Of a stretch of DNA of 64,000 nucleotides, positions 1 through 11,074 are shown in pieces. The notes beneath the pieces were generated by a model. That model was not told the origin of the DNA. It did not search any database and worked only from the letters and a program-made list of their open reading frames with translations. The stretch is from Alligator mississippiensis (taxonomy: Eukaryota; Chordata; Crocodylia; Alligatoridae): NCBI RefSeq assembly GCF_030867095.1, contig NC_081828.1, forward strand, positions 139,001 to 203,000, written 5' to 3'. Position 1 is the stretch's first letter. The number at the start of each line of letters is the position of its first letter. Position numbers and translations under genes: made by a program.

Positions 1-560
1 ACCCCCCTCAGACCACCTCCCAGCATATCGAGGAGACGGTGGCTATGGAAGCGGGAGGACAGAAAAGAAGCACTGGGACAGACAAACAGCTTCAAGCTGA
101 GAGAAATAAAGAGCGTAGGAGCAAGGAAAGCTCTTCGCCACCGACCTTGCAACTCTCCCCTTGCAGCTGGGAAATAGTGGTGGAGCCATGCTGCAAACTG
201 TGATGGGACAAGGGGTTTCATGGGAGGCCTCTGGGAGAAGTGGGAGTCAGAGGCTGACAGAAACATTAGGTCACAGGCCCTGTGGTGTTGGGCACAGGAA
301 AAAGGCCTGTTTCTCAGCAGCCCACACAGGGACCCGTTGCAGACATGACAGCTGTCAGGGGCCCTTCAACCCCAGGCCTTTAGGTGCTATTGTCACACTG
401 AACCTCCTCACCCATAAGCTGGTTCCAAGGACAAGTGCACAAGGACTAGCCTGTGAGTAAGGGCAGATCCACATCAGACACTTTCACCTGAAGAAAAACG
501 CTCACACTGTTAACCATCAATCCGTTAACCACAGATAAGGGTAAAATAACCCTGCTGCCA
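1..560 (+). repeat. Decayed partial copy of the long macro-repeat
   Basis: The stretch opens with the G/A-rich leader seen in better copies near 11,530, 20,840, 34,900 and 37,500 (a gag-gagacagtggc-type start, then acagataaacagctt-like sequence). From about 310 it continues with the block that recurs at 4,440, 10,770, 22,690 and 35,480 (cagacatgacagctg, then ggttccaaggacaagtgcac, then cagacactttcac). The segment that carries the minus-strand donor site in other copies is missing. CpGs are largely lost compared with 35,440-35,700, so this looks like an old copy. No coding potential is visible. Confidence 0.6.
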
Positions 561-699
561 GCCTGAGCCATTTTCAAGGCATCTAGGCTAAGCTGGAGAA
601 GTGCTGCAAACAGAAGGCCCAAAGCCTTATTCTGAGTGACTGCAGCATGAACCTTTGCACATGTGACAACTAAGTTGGTCACCAAGTAAAGGAAACCAT

Positions 700-1210
700 C
701 AAATAATTAAACAAAGCACCAGGCCTAAAAGGAGCTAAGAAAAGTCTAAACATTAAATAATCCACATAAGCAACATTATAGCTTTATCATTAAGTAGTAG
801 TAGTGGTAGCAACTGATGTAACTCAATGAGTATCTATAAATATTGGCATAGGCTGAAGGGAAATTTGGAGAACTCAGCAAATGCAAGAAAACTTGCTGCC
901 AATCTGTGTACCACCCTCCTCCCACCTCCTGAGTCTCCCCAGCCAATGTAAGTGAACACCTATGTTGTGTGGTTGTGGATAGGCAGGAAGACTTTGAAAT
1001 AAAGGTTTGTTCTCCCGTTTCAAGGTGCAAACAAATAAAAGGTGGGGCTATAGACTTACTTCTGCCTCTCTTATCAGCAGCCTACCCACAAGGTTACCTG
1101 TAATCTAGGTAACAGGAGGCAGGGGTGGCGAGAGGGAGGGGGTTGCAGGGTGATTCCTCCCTCAGGCTGTAGATACAGCCAATGGCTGACAGGCCACATG
1201 GACTCTTTCA
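700..1210. other. Unassigned stretch, nothing recognised
   Basis: Moderately AT-rich DNA without a convincing gene, RNA gene or repeat match. It holds short TAG/TGG trinucleotide runs near 794-810 and a G/A-rich patch near 1,110-1,150. Confidence 0.4.
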
Positions 1211-1261
1211 AACTACAGACCTAGCAGAAGCCTGACTTATGCATGACATGTATAAGTCATG

Positions 1262-1637
1262 GGTCTCGGAGGCGGGGAACAGCACCCTGGTCCCCCCATG
1301 GCCGATCGTCAAGCCAGGGGAGCACAGGGGGGCCCTTGCACATCCTCCAGACGACCCAGAAGTACTTCCTGTCTACTTCCAGGTTCGTTGCCAAGCACGT
1401 GGAGGGCCACCCCCCCCCAACTCCATGCACCCCAGCATTGCAGTGTTCACAAGCCACATTGGTACCTTGAGGTATATAGACACAGCTTTAAAAGTTTTTC
1501 CTATGTCCAAATCAGCATCAAATCTTCAGATTCGGCCAAATTGAATCAGGGACAGCAATCTGAATCAATGAATCGAATCACTGTCCCCAATTACGGCCGA
1601 ATCCAAATCGGATCAGGCCCACTTTGCACACCCCTAA
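1262..1637. mobile_element. Truncated foldback-type DNA element (relative of 42,485-43,203)
   Basis: The right half matches the arm of the larger element at 42.5-43.2 kb: cacagctttaaaagttttt, then several ATTCGGCC/GAATC(A/G) motifs, ending near ttgcacacccctaat. The internal part shares the acttcc-rich segment. No opposite arm is found at the left end, so this is a truncated copy of a non-autonomous, palindromic DNA transposon family. The superfamily cannot be set from this copy. Confidence 0.5.
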
Positions 1638-1639
1638 TG

Positions 1640-2394
1640 AGCAGCGCTCCTCCATCTCAGAGTTGTATTTTTCCCCAGGGACAGAGGCTCCAGATAAATG
1701 GCATCTTCCAAGTCCACAGGAAAACAGGTTCACTTTCATTCCCAAGCTTTCACTGAGACAGCTGTGTGACACCTATCAGAATTCTAATATTATAAAAACC
1801 TACGCCTGTCTGTCTGTCCATAACACTTTATTCATGCTCGGATTGGCTGACAGAAAGAGAGCGCGCCACGCGTGGGGGAGCACCACCATGATTCCAAAGC
1901 CGAGCAGAGGACTGGACAGAGGGTGAGGGAGCCAAGGTCCCCACCCGGCTCCCTGCAAGAGGCGGAACAGTGGCAGCACGGGGCGTTAGGTGGCAGCACT
2001 CCATCCGAGCCCCCTCTCCCCCCTGCCATTCTTGATGGGCAAGTGGCTAGTACTGATTATACAAACCCACATATAAATGTTACATGTAAGTAAAGGGAAG
2101 CTGTACAAAGACCTTTGCAAAGTGGAGATGACCTGCTGTTAGCTTCCTCCTCCCTCCTGCATCCCCCCCACATGGTAGAGGTGAGAATCTGTATCTGTCC
2201 TTTGGCAGGTCGCAAGGCAGGTATAGAAAAAATGTGCCTGTTCTCATGCTTTGAGGTGTAATCAATGTAAGGGCAGGTTATCGCCCTGTCTCTTGCCTCT
2301 TTATCCGACCTGGGGTGTTGTAATCTTTTACCTGCTAAGAGGGACTGAAGTATCACTAGGGAATGTCATTGTGACTTCACTTCATATACAAAAG
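1640..2394. other. Unassigned stretch, nothing recognised
   Basis: No gene or repeat is recognised. It includes a short CpG-containing patch around 1,855-2,010 that is not long enough to call an island. Confidence 0.35.
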
Positions 2395-2919
2395 GGGTAA
2401 TCAGCAGGGATCCAGGTTTTCCATTCACCAGAACTGAAAAAGATCCAGGGGTTATGATCAACCACAAAATGAACATGAGCCACCAATGCAATCCTGTGGC
2501 TGGCAAAGTGGAAAACACTCTGGCAAGCATCAACTGATGCATCACAAGCAAGACTGAGGATGTCACCCTCCCACTCAACTCAGCATTGGTGAGGCCGCAC
2601 CTGGAGGACTGTGTTCAGTTCTGGGCGCCACACTTCCAGGAGAGATGTCGAGAAGCTGGAAAGAGTCCAAATGATCAGAGGTCTGGAGAACAGACAATAC
2701 AAAGAGAGGCTGAAGAACATGAGACTGTTCAGCCGGGAGGAGACACAAGGAAAAACTTTACGGTTCGTGTGTCCAGAGTCTGGAACAGACTCCACTCAGA
2801 CTGGATGTGCACCTCACTGCATGCAGACCTCAGCAGTCTTGCCTGCCTTACAGCAGCAGGGCTGGACCCAAAGACATCCAAGGTCCCTTCCAGCTCTTAA
2901 CTTATGTGAATCTATGAAG
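2395..2919 (+). mobile_element. CR1 LINE fragment, 3' end
   Basis: On the plus strand broken reading frames give the C-terminal end of a CR1 ORF2: a segment like [18 protein letters not shown], then [12 protein letters not shown], then [15 protein letters not shown]. The sequence ends with the CR1 3' untranslated signature (aaggtcccttccagctctta, then gtgaatctatgaa). Only the last 0.5 kb of the element is present, so it is a typical 5'-truncated copy. The frame changes several times, so it is inactive and of moderate age. Confidence 0.85.
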
Positions 2920-3254
2920 CGCCCCAGCGGTGTCAAGGGGGGTGTGGCTGGCAAGGGAGGGGCAAGGGGATGGCCAGGGCAAGAGCATATCAGGACTGCT
3001 CAATGCCACAAAGCCATGTGTGGGTGGACACCAGCTCCTGGACCCACATCCTGGTGAACAAAGGGAGCAGGAGCAGCTCTGATATTCCATGCTAAAAACC
3101 CCCAAATCAAACGCCAAAATGTATAGGTATTCACATTTTTTTTATTCTACAGATTGAGGCACTAGTAGGATTCAAAACACTTTAAAATTGTAAAGACATC
3201 AATAAAACATAGTGTTCAACTCATACCTACATACATACTGGCACTTCATTTTAA

Positions 3255-3770
3255 ATCACAGAAAAAACATGGATGCTGGGGTTTTTCATCAGAGATTCTG
3301 CGTTTTATTTTTGTTATCTGAGAAAACCAGGATCCCTCGTAATCAGTAAAGGAATTCCAACTTCCCCAAAATTCTGTCTCTAACCTTGTAAAAAAACTCC
3401 CAACCACAAAAAAGGGCTGTAGTCTTGTCTCTCAAAAGACTCAACAGTACCTGGTTCTTGATAATGTGTATCACTTAGTAAAAACCCCTCTATGTGAAGG
3501 TTTCCATCGCGTACAGCTCAAACTGTGTAAAGGACGGTCAGATTCTAAACTGCAAGCGATTCCAGTGCCAAGCAGCAAGGGCCAGAAATGCAGCACTGGA
3601 CAAGGAAATCTTGGCTTAAATTTACTGCTAGTAGCTAAAAGATTTTTAAAAATGGACATATTCCTCCCCCATTTATACTCTCGAAAGCAATATCTGGGAA
3701 ATTGTCTCCTTAATGATTATACTTAGGAGTCAAACAACAACCCAAAATGCAAAGTCATATTCTGTGACCG
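3255..3770. repeat. Dispersed duplicate, left member (pairs with 19,085-19,590)
   Basis: About 500 bp aligns by eye with 19,085-19,590 in the same orientation. Shared landmarks in order are gaaaaccaggaacc-like sequence, tagtcttgtctctcaaaagac, cagtacctggttctt, agtgcagcactgga, ctagtagctaa and agcaatatctgggaa. The identity looks like three quarters. Both members lie just before a long-repeat copy, so they are probably part of the same higher-order unit. No protein is encoded. Confidence 0.7.
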
Positions 3771-4373
3771 CTAACCCTAACCCAAACCCCAAGCCTATCC
3801 CTGGGTGTTGGGCAATAAGGATGAGTGGCAAACAAGGGCCTAAATTTGCAGAGAGCAAAGTGCTCAAAACCTGATCGGGGCACAGGGAGGGAGAATACAA
3901 AGCCTGGGGCGTCTGGGCCTCATTATTCTGTGAGCCAACAGGCAGATGATCGCTTTTGGAGGGTGCTACCAGCCACAGGTGACTAGTAGGCGGGGCAGAG
4001 AGTGGCCTGTTCCCCGCCTGGGATTGGGCCCCAACTCAGCACTGCTCAGGATGAGGCAGTTTTCTCGCTGTGTATGCCGGCAGCGTGATATGGGTGGGTG
4101 GCGGGGGGTGGGCGGGCACTAAGCCACAACACACAAGTATAGTAGATATGAAACTTTTGGCATACCCCATGGCCTGCCAACAAATTGTGCCCGTCCCAAA
4201 CTCAGGAGGCACCAGTCACCCCTGCTACCAGCAGTTAGAGGCAAGAGCTGCAGGCGCTGGAGGCGTTACCGTTGGAGCAGGACACGGGAATGACGAGCCT
4301 CCAGGTAGAAGCCTAGGTAACTGCTGGTGTGTTCTGTCCGCTGAGACTGTCAAAGGCATAAACACGTACTCAC

Positions 4374-4668
4374 CTGTCACCCGTGGGGCCTCGGCTGTTT
4401 CCAAGGGACCAGTGCAGGCCCCGCACACCTGTCTGAGTGCCCGGAGTGACCCTTGCAGATACAACAGGGCCCTTCTGCCCCAAGCACCGCATCTGTCACG
4501 CTGCGGCTCCTCGCTGACACGCGGGCTCCAAGGACGGGGGCACGAGAAGGCACCTGTGAGAAAGGGCAGACCCGCGTTAGACTGTTTCACGTGAGTGAAA
4601 ACACACGCATCCTTAACCGCACCACAGGGGATAAGGGGACCCCACGGGCCAAACAAAGCACATTTCAA
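4374..4668 (-). other. Exon-like block with consensus 5' splice site, long-repeat copy 1
   Basis: Read on the minus strand, this block ends at CAG|GTGAGTACG, a perfect vertebrate donor, with the GT at 4,373-4,372. The frame through it stays open and reads on through the donor (PRVTG/EYVF), about 147 codons in all. The peptide matches nothing I recognise, and the reading frame is not kept between copies, so a non-coding exon is more likely than a protein. The donor recurs at 10,697, 12,655, 22,636 and 35,417. I see no acceptor, and whether the block is transcribed is unknown. Confidence 0.4.
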
Positions 4669-5040
4669 TTTAAAGTTCCCAAATCACCACACAAGTATCA
4701 TCAGTTGTCTACACATATTGCTACAAAAAAGATTTCTCAACCCCCCACAACAATACGACCGTTTTCCCCTACTTACCCGATCGCCGCACACTTCTCCACC
4801 AGCCCCACAAAACAGTTGCACAAAAAAGTTCCCAGATCACGCTAAGACAACCACACCATTTTCCACACAGAAAAACCTACCCATTTCCACTAACAGTTCC
4901 CAAACCACCAGTTCTCCACACAAGATTACCATATTCCCAAAAAAGGCCCTATATCACCATCCACAATGACCAGCTTTCCTCAAAAAAAAATCGCATTCCC
5001 CGAAAAACAAAAAAACCCCAACAACAACAACAAAAAAAAT
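4660..5040. repeat. A/C-rich strand-asymmetric tract, copy 1
   Basis: The plus strand is strongly depleted in G. Variants of caccacac-a, agttcccaaatcacc and ttttccacac recur every 30-45 bp. Related tracts lie at 12,850-13,830, 22,915-23,330 and 35,715-36,135, always directly after the exon-like block. The minus strand is therefore G/T-rich. Confidence 0.7.
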
Positions 5041-5074
5041 CCCCGGTCGACGGGTGCAAGGAGGGCTGTGGTCA

Positions 5075-5548
5075 CCTCGGCCCCCGCTGCTAGTCGTGTT
5101 GCACTGTGTCAAACCACCTGCCTGGCTGGGGTAGCTGCATTTCTGCTGGGGCAATGCTGCAGCCCCGGGTGTCGTGGTTCAGCCCCTCGCCCGGACCCGA
5201 CTGGTCCTGCTGCCGCTGCAAGGGGCCCGCTCTTCTTCTCACGGTCTTGGTGCTCTGGAGCTGGCCTGTGTGCGCGGGTCTGCAGCCTGTGCTGTGCCTG
5301 GGCCTGGAGATCCTGCTTCACAACCTGCGAGTGGCTTTCAACTCCTTCCACTGACACTGTCTTAGTTGTTGCTTCAAGCTTATCCTAAATGATACAGCCC
5401 GAGCCCTCCCCCCCACATGTTAATAAAACTTCCAGTGTATTTTTCCTGGAGAAAAATGCGGGTTGTTTTCAATGAGATGCTGCACTGCACAGTCTGTGCC
5501 CCCATGTCTAAATGAATTCCTAAACCCACCACTGGCGGTGGAGCTGGC
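5075..5548. repeat. 475-bp direct repeat, left copy, flanking motif array 1
   Basis: Nearly identical to 7,938-8,413 in the same orientation. Shared landmarks are ctgctagtcgtgttgcactg, ggcaatgctgcagccccg, cttcaagcttatcctaaatg and ccaccactggcggtggagct. The two copies bracket the motif array and a GC island. It contains aataaa and a T-rich stretch (gtatttttcctgg) like an old 3' end. I see no primer-binding site or polypurine tract, and its ends are not TG...CA, so I do not call it an LTR. Confidence 0.75.
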
Positions 5549-5555
5549 AAGGAAG

Positions 5556-7310
5556 CCAAGAGGATCGATGCACGCATGCGCGGAACAGCATCGACGAGTT
5601 TGGCACGTAGTGCGCATGAGTGTCGGAAATAAGGGCTACAAGCCCCCCCCACGTGGGGACAATACTAGGGGGAGAGGCAGAGATGTCCCCTCTATCGTTA
5701 CTGGCGGGGCGCGGCCGAAGCCACCCCGGGGCCTAGTGATGACTCAGTACACATGCGCACTACAGGGTGACCAAAACGACGTATGTTTGCTTAACGGACG
5801 AGGCAAGTACGCATGCGGCCGGAGGACTCTTGAAGCCGGATGCGCACGTGTCCTAGGAAGGGACTGTTTCCTCCTGTCGAAATCATTGATGGTTTCCCGG
5901 GTTACACAGGCACTGAGGGCAGGACGAGCAGCGACGCAAATCGAGGCGCGGTTCTCAGTGTACACCGCAATAAGCATTACAGTCGCGTCCTCCACACGCC
6001 AAGTCAATACTCGGGGGAAGGGCATGGACGCCTCCTCCCCTCTCATCCCGGGCCCGAAGCCGCAGCCACAGTGGACGCGGTACCCCTGTGCACGACAGCG
6101 GCCGCCACGTTAAGCAATCACGGGCAAAGACCCAGTGAACATGCGCTGTAGAGCTGAGGCTCTCAGTTGCGCGACGAAAATATCGATGAGCTGCCATGCA
6201 TATTCATGCGCACTTCGGAACAAGCGGGCCAACGCGTTTCCCTTCAATGGGCAAAGCAAATACGCATGCGCCGGTAAATTAGCTGCTCACCTGAACCCCA
6301 AACTCATCGATATAAATGGAACTTGCGCGTGCGCATATGGTGCAGTCGACAAATATCGACCACCGATATTCAGGATTGGCGTATGCGTCCTCAGAATTAG
6401 CGGACCGGACACTGCCAGAGTCATGGATCAGTTTCCACGGTTACAGAGGAAGTGACGACAAGTCAACTGCCGAAACTATCAGGGCGCAAGTGTCCATACG
6501 TATGTGCATTGAGAATGAAGCATACGTATTGACACTGGGGGAGGACCAGTACGCGTGTGCTATACAGGGCAGGCTCCCAGTCGCGTGACGAACACATCGA
6601 TGAAAGGTCTTGACCACACTTGCGTATTTGGGAACAGGCGACACATCGTTTCCCAAATCCGCAAGTACACATGCATAGGACCGTGAGCTGTTGATCGCAG
6701 TCACGAGACAAAACATGGAAAGAGACAACAAAGACGCATTCGCACTTCGGGAGAGGTGTCGCATACGGTTTGCCCATCAAGGGGCAACGGATATACGCAT
6801 GCGTCTGCCGCTCAGAGCCTGATCAGCTGGCCACCGAGTCAATCGATGTCCCTCAGTGCGCATGCGCTGCAGTCACAACCTTTCGAACATCGATATAATC
6901 GATTTGCGCACGCGTCCGGCGAATCAGTGGACGTTGGCACAGCGCCGATCATCGATGAGAGGATGGTTACGGCGACTGACGACTCGAGGAATGCCGAAAG
7001 TACGTATGTGCATTTGGAATAAGCACTACAGGCCACTGTGCGGCCAACACTCAGGGAAGGAGCAAGGATCGACGCTCCGCCGCTCTCTCCCAGCGGCCAC
7101 GCACAGCAACTCACGGGTCAGCGCTGCTGTGCGAGAGCGGTCGCAGCGTAAAAGCATGATTGATAGAGACCCAGGGTGCGTGCGCCATCCAGTGCAGGCT
7201 CCCACTTGAGCCATGAAAACAGCTATGAACGGCCATGAACACGCATGCACACTTAGGAAGAGCCGGTGCATCAGCTTTGCCCTTCAGCGGGCAAAGCAAG
7301 GATGCGTCCG
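5556..7310 (+). repeat. Motif-dense tandem satellite, array 1 (about 4 units)
   Basis: About four imperfect units. The position of the GCCC-n-GGGC palindrome, which is followed each time by ACGCATGCG-like sequence, marks the period: about 5,786, 6,236, 6,768 and 7,277. X-box-like CCATGGTTAC variants lie near 5,888, 6,436 and 6,963, about 530-550 apart. ATCGAT occurs near 5,564, 6,181, 6,308, 6,597, 6,842, 6,890 and 6,950. NRF1-like sites (consensus YGCGCATGCGCR) occur roughly every 100 bp. CpG is high throughout. Open frames across it are incidental. Confidence 0.8.
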
Positions 7311-7937
7311 CGGCTGTTGACAGGGCGATCGGCTATCACTGCGCCTGCTCCTGGGCAGAGCAGCATGGGGCGCTCCGGGCAGTCACGGGTCTCCTGGACC
7401 CGCACACGGGGCAGATTCCCTCCTCCCTCCCGGAGCACTGCAGTCTGTGCTCCCCGAAAGCCGCCACGATCCCTTGTGCCGCATCCTGCCCCGCGCGACG
7501 ATATTTTCTTTCCATTTCCACCTCGTTCCCCGTCCCCCCTGCTGCTCTGCTTTCTGTTCCCACCCCGGCGCACCTATCCGAGCTGACCGGATGCGCCCGG
7601 GGGATCCTTGGCAGAGCCCAGGCCACGTACTTCCGGCCCGCCCCCAAGCCGCGCCCCTCCCCCCCGCCATCCCGCGTGTTCCACCTCGCCTCGTGCCCCC
7701 GGCCACCCCCGGGGCGGTCCCCCAGGCCCCAGCCAGGTCCGAGCCTCTTCCCTTCACAACTCTTCCACGCGGAGCCGGAGCTCGCGCCCGCGGGACTCCA
7801 GCCCCACCCGCCCGGAGGGAGCCCGTCTTTCCTGTCAGGCCTGGAGCCCGGCAGCCTCCCGCGACCCGGATAAGGGCTTGTGTGGGCCATGGTGTGCGCT
7901 GCAGCAGCAGTGGGGAGAGGCAGGTCCAGACCTGGGC
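7311..7937. promoter_or_regulatory. CpG island between array 1 and the right direct repeat
   Basis: Very C-rich, CpG-dense DNA with runs such as cccgcccc and ccccccgcc. Long open frames in several phases are what GC-rich sequence gives by chance; none has a recognisable domain. It resembles a CpG-island promoter, but no TATA box or start site can be fixed. Confidence 0.45.
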
Positions 7938-8413
7938 CCTCGGCCCCCACTGCTAGTCGTGTTGCACTGTGTCAAACCACCTGCCCGGCTGGGGTAGCTG
8001 CATTTCTGCTGGGGCAATGCTGCAGCCCCGCGTGTCGTGGTTCAGCCCATCGCCCGGACCCCTGACTGCTCCTGCTGCCGCTGCAAGGGGCCCGCTCTTC
8101 TTTTCGCGGTCTCGGTGGTCTGGAGCTGGCCTGTGTGTGCGGGTCTGCAGCCTGTGCTGTGCCTGGGCCTGGAGATCCTGCTTCACAGCCTGCGCGTGGC
8201 TTTCAACTCCTTCCACTGACACTGTCTTAGTTGTTGCTTCAAGCTTATCCTAAATGATACAGCCCGAGCCCTCCCCTCAACATGTTAATAAAGCTTCCAG
8301 TGTATTTTTCCTGGAGAAAAATGCGGGTTGTTTTCAATGAGATGCTGCACCTCACCGTCTGTGCCCCCATGTCTAAATGAATTCCTAAACCCACCACTGG
8401 CGGTGGAGCTGGG
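7938..8413. repeat. 475-bp direct repeat, right copy
   Basis: Second copy of 5,075-5,548 with a near-constant offset of 2,863-2,865 bp, so there are almost no net indels between copies. The similarity stops sharply after ggagctgg at both places. Confidence 0.75.
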
Positions 8414-8899
8414 AAAGAGAAAGGCATGCTTCGGGGGATAATGTCGCCATCCCTAGGTCCCTCACAAACAGCAGACAGCGGGAGCTTAGAGCACAGCATG
8501 AGGGCCCGCACTGACCTGCACTATGAAGATACATAGCATAGGAGAGACGTTATTAGGGAGCTGGCAGGTGAAATGACGAAGAAAGATAAGTGGAAGAGCA
8601 AGCCCATTCAAGAGGACTGGTATCACCAGCACAGTATAGAGACTGGGGAAAATCACCTACATAACAATGGACCAAAGTCAAGGTCTGTGTTCAGCCTGTG
8701 GTTCTTTAGTCTAGCTAATTCAGTTTTGTCCCCAGGCCAGGCCTCTGAACCCACTTTGTAAACTTCCCTGAAGCATAAGGACTTGAAACTCAGAACGGAA
8801 GTGGTTTCTCTCTCAAAAAAAAATGCTTTATCTGTGCTCCAATATTGCAGTCGCCCACCTGCTTTCTGACAGTTTTCTCTTGGAAGTAGGTTGCGTCTA
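8414..8899. other. Unassigned stretch, nothing recognised
   Basis: Ordinary-composition DNA between the direct repeat and the solo LTR. No gene or repeat family is recognised. Confidence 0.35.
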
Positions 8900-8904
8900 G
8901 TTTC

Positions 8905-9855
8905 TGTGCGGGCAGACCGGGGGCGAGCTGGGGCCCGTCTTTGCGCACGTGGGCTGCGGCCAGCAGCCTGGGCACACGGGGCCGGAGAAGACCGCGGCGA
9001 ACTAGAATTGATTATGGGCGCGTAGTGGTTGATTAAAAGATTGCTTACTTACACCAAAAGATGGTAGTGGTGTAGGCTGGACAGCTTTCCAGGCACAGCT
9101 CTGCTTGAATCCCCGTTGGAGGATTACGACGTCAGCTCTTTTCCCCGGAGTTGTCGAGGCTCCGTGGATTCCCCCCGGAGTTGTTAAGGCTCCGTGGGTT
9201 CGGTTCCCTCCGGAGTGGCTGAATCTCCGTGGGTTTGTACAGTACTTATCTTCCCCGGAGTTGTTAAAGCTCCGCGGGTTTGGTTCAGTTCCCTCTACCA
9301 TGGAGTTGTTAAGGCTCCGCGGATCCGGCTTGGGTTTATAGGAAAGGGATACGTCTAGGATTGTGCTCGGCGACGGGGAGAGGCCAAAGGCTATTTAGAC
9401 CTCTGTTGCATTCTTAAGAGAGGCGCGTTGGGTCCGTAAGGGTCCACATCGCTTAGAGATCTTTACACAGTGCGAAGTCTCCTCCTCCTGGCAAGTTCTC
9501 TCTTTCTCCAGTTTTCCTCTCTCTCCGGCTTGGGCGGAAACCACCCAAGCCTTTTGTACGGCTAGCAAGCCAATAGCTAGCCACCACGTGTGCCTTTACT
9601 CGGAATTGGCCAATAATGTGGCGCAAATCTGAATACAAATGGCGGGAACTCTTTGCACTGAGCACTTCTCAAATGCAATAAGAAATGCACCATGCAAAGA
9701 AAGCTACAAATCTGGTGGGAAATACTTCGTTGCACCAGAGCTCTCCTCTGCAGCAGACAGCTCTACCGCGCAAAGAAGCTGCAATTTAGCGGGAAAAATA
9801 ATTTAGCGATGCCGAAGCACACACAAACAACAAATCACAACTTTGAGTTGTGACA
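8905..9855 (-). mobile_element. Solo LTR, family X, with perfect 5-bp target-site duplication
   Basis: An endogenous-retrovirus-type solo LTR fossil on the minus strand. It starts TGTCACAACTC and ends CCCGCACA, matching the ends of the copies at 21,744-22,474 and 29,458-30,215. It is flanked by GTTTC on both sides (8,900-8,904 and 9,856-9,860). Shared inner parts include the gctagc-attggcttgctagcc promoter region and the end segment ggtgtaagtaa/taatcaaccactacg. At 951 bp it is the longest of the three, owing to an inner tandem repeat. No internal retroviral genes remain. The 5-bp duplication narrows but does not fix the ERV class. Confidence 0.85.
9135..9335 (-). repeat. Minisatellite inside the solo LTR
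   Basis: About five units of 30-47 bp, each holding GGAGTTGTTAAGGCTCCG or a close variant. The unit contains a short hairpin, CGGAG-n-CTCCG. It is absent from the other two LTRs of the family, which have a single ggagcttaacaa- or ggctccg-like unit, so the expansion arose in this lineage. Confidence 0.8.
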
Positions 9856-10159
9856 GTTTCAACCACAGTTTCCAGGAGAGCAGCTGGTGTGCTGGGTTAG
9901 GTTACACAACAGTCTGCTGGCAGGAGGAAATAGCCACCTGAGTTATTTCCTTTCCAATCTCTTCTATAGCTCATTAAAGCCCCACGGCAGCATTCAGTCA
10001 TTCCAAACACAGCCAGACTTCAGTCCAGTGGTCCTGTGGCTACATGTATGTGCTTGAAAAGGAGTTGTAGTGTTGACAGACTTCTACTAACCAGGACACA
10101 GGTGTTTGCCAATACCCATCAGCTGCAGGTTACCTTTTAACCTCCTGAATCACACCTTT

Positions 10160-11010
10160 AAATATGTATATGCCTGAATCTGGAATCATGGCCCTACTGC
10201 AACAGAGTAAGACTTTTATAGAAGGTCAGGTTGCAGCATCATTTCTGCATTGTCTCCACCCCCGCTGCAACTCTCCAACTGCAATGGGGAAATACTGGTG
10301 CAGCCCCAATGCAGACTGCAATGAGATGAGGGGTTTGGGCAATGGCCTTCAGGGGCTGACAGGTTCATTAGGGTCACAGGTTTATGCTGCTGACCACATG
10401 AGGGCAACAAGGTACAGAGTGCTGAAGCTGGCAGAGGTCCACGTGCTCAACGCCAGTCCAAGCACAGAGAGGTACAACAGCAAGTCTGTGCATCTGGCCA
10501 ACTGGTACAGGCCTAGCCCTGGGGCATGCTGTGGCTTTTGGAAGACACTGCCAGTAGTTTGGAGGCGAGAGCCATAGCCACCGGAGGCGGTACCTATGGA
10601 TCTGCCCAAGCAAATGATGTACATCCAGTCAGAAACCAAGGCAAATGCTGGAATATTGTGTTCCCCAAGTGTGTCGAAGGCAGAAACCCGCACTTACCTG
10701 CTGCAAGGGCTGGCTTAGCTGTTTCCAGGAGACTGGTGCAGGCCCCAAATGCCCATTTCTGAACAGTCCGCAGAGAGACCTGGTTGCAGATGTGCCACGT
10801 GTCAAAGACCCTTCTACCCCATGACTTCTGGTGCCGATTGTCACATTGCACCTCCTCGACGATAAGCTGGTTTGAAGGACAAGTGCACAAGGAAAAGCCT
10901 CGGACGCCCACATCAGACAGTGTCACGCAAGATACAATATTCACAATGTTAACCCCAACACCGATGATGGTAAGATGACACCTGCGTGCCCACCACGGTC
11001 TCAGGACTTG
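10160..11010. repeat. Old, diverged long macro-repeat copy
   Basis: Matches copies 1-4 in order but with CpGs decayed: ggcagaaacccgcacttacctg, gtttccaggagactggtgca, ttgcagatgtgccacgtgtc, cacctcctcgacgataagctg and cagacagtgtcac. The minus-strand donor site is kept as CAG|GTAAGT (GT at 10,697-10,696). Confidence 0.65.
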
Positions 11011-11074
11011 GTTTCACAGCTCCCAGCTGACTTAAGCATGAGAAATGTCTCTCAGGGAAACAGGAAAAGCTACA

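Larger units (their letters stand above)
3800..5045. repeat. Long macro-repeat, copy 1 (type A)
   Basis: Order: aaggatgagtggcaaacaag leader end; cacagggagggagaatacaa; the ggagcagg-cac-gg-atgac segment; the minus-strand donor block ending at 4,374; the ctcctcgctgacacg / aaggacgggggcacgag block; cagacccgcgttaga; then the A/C-rich tract from about 4,660. The same order recurs at 11.5, 20.8 and 34.9 kb. CpG sites are well kept. The tract is followed by a 475-bp direct repeat and motif array 1. Confidence 0.75.

Noticed and set aside
3769-3795. Telomere-like ctaaccctaaccc
   Set aside because: Only about two units are present. Another short one occurs at 36,086. Too short for an interstitial telomere call, though a subtelomeric setting is not excluded.
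7235-7956. Several 170-212 codon frames in overlapping phases
   Set aside because: Four or more phases are open at once over a C-rich island, which marks them as compositional.
5075-8413. Paired direct repeats read as the two LTRs of a provirus
   Set aside because: The enclosed DNA is the tandem motif array plus an island with no retroviral coding trace, primer-binding site or polypurine tract, and the repeat ends are not TG...CA.
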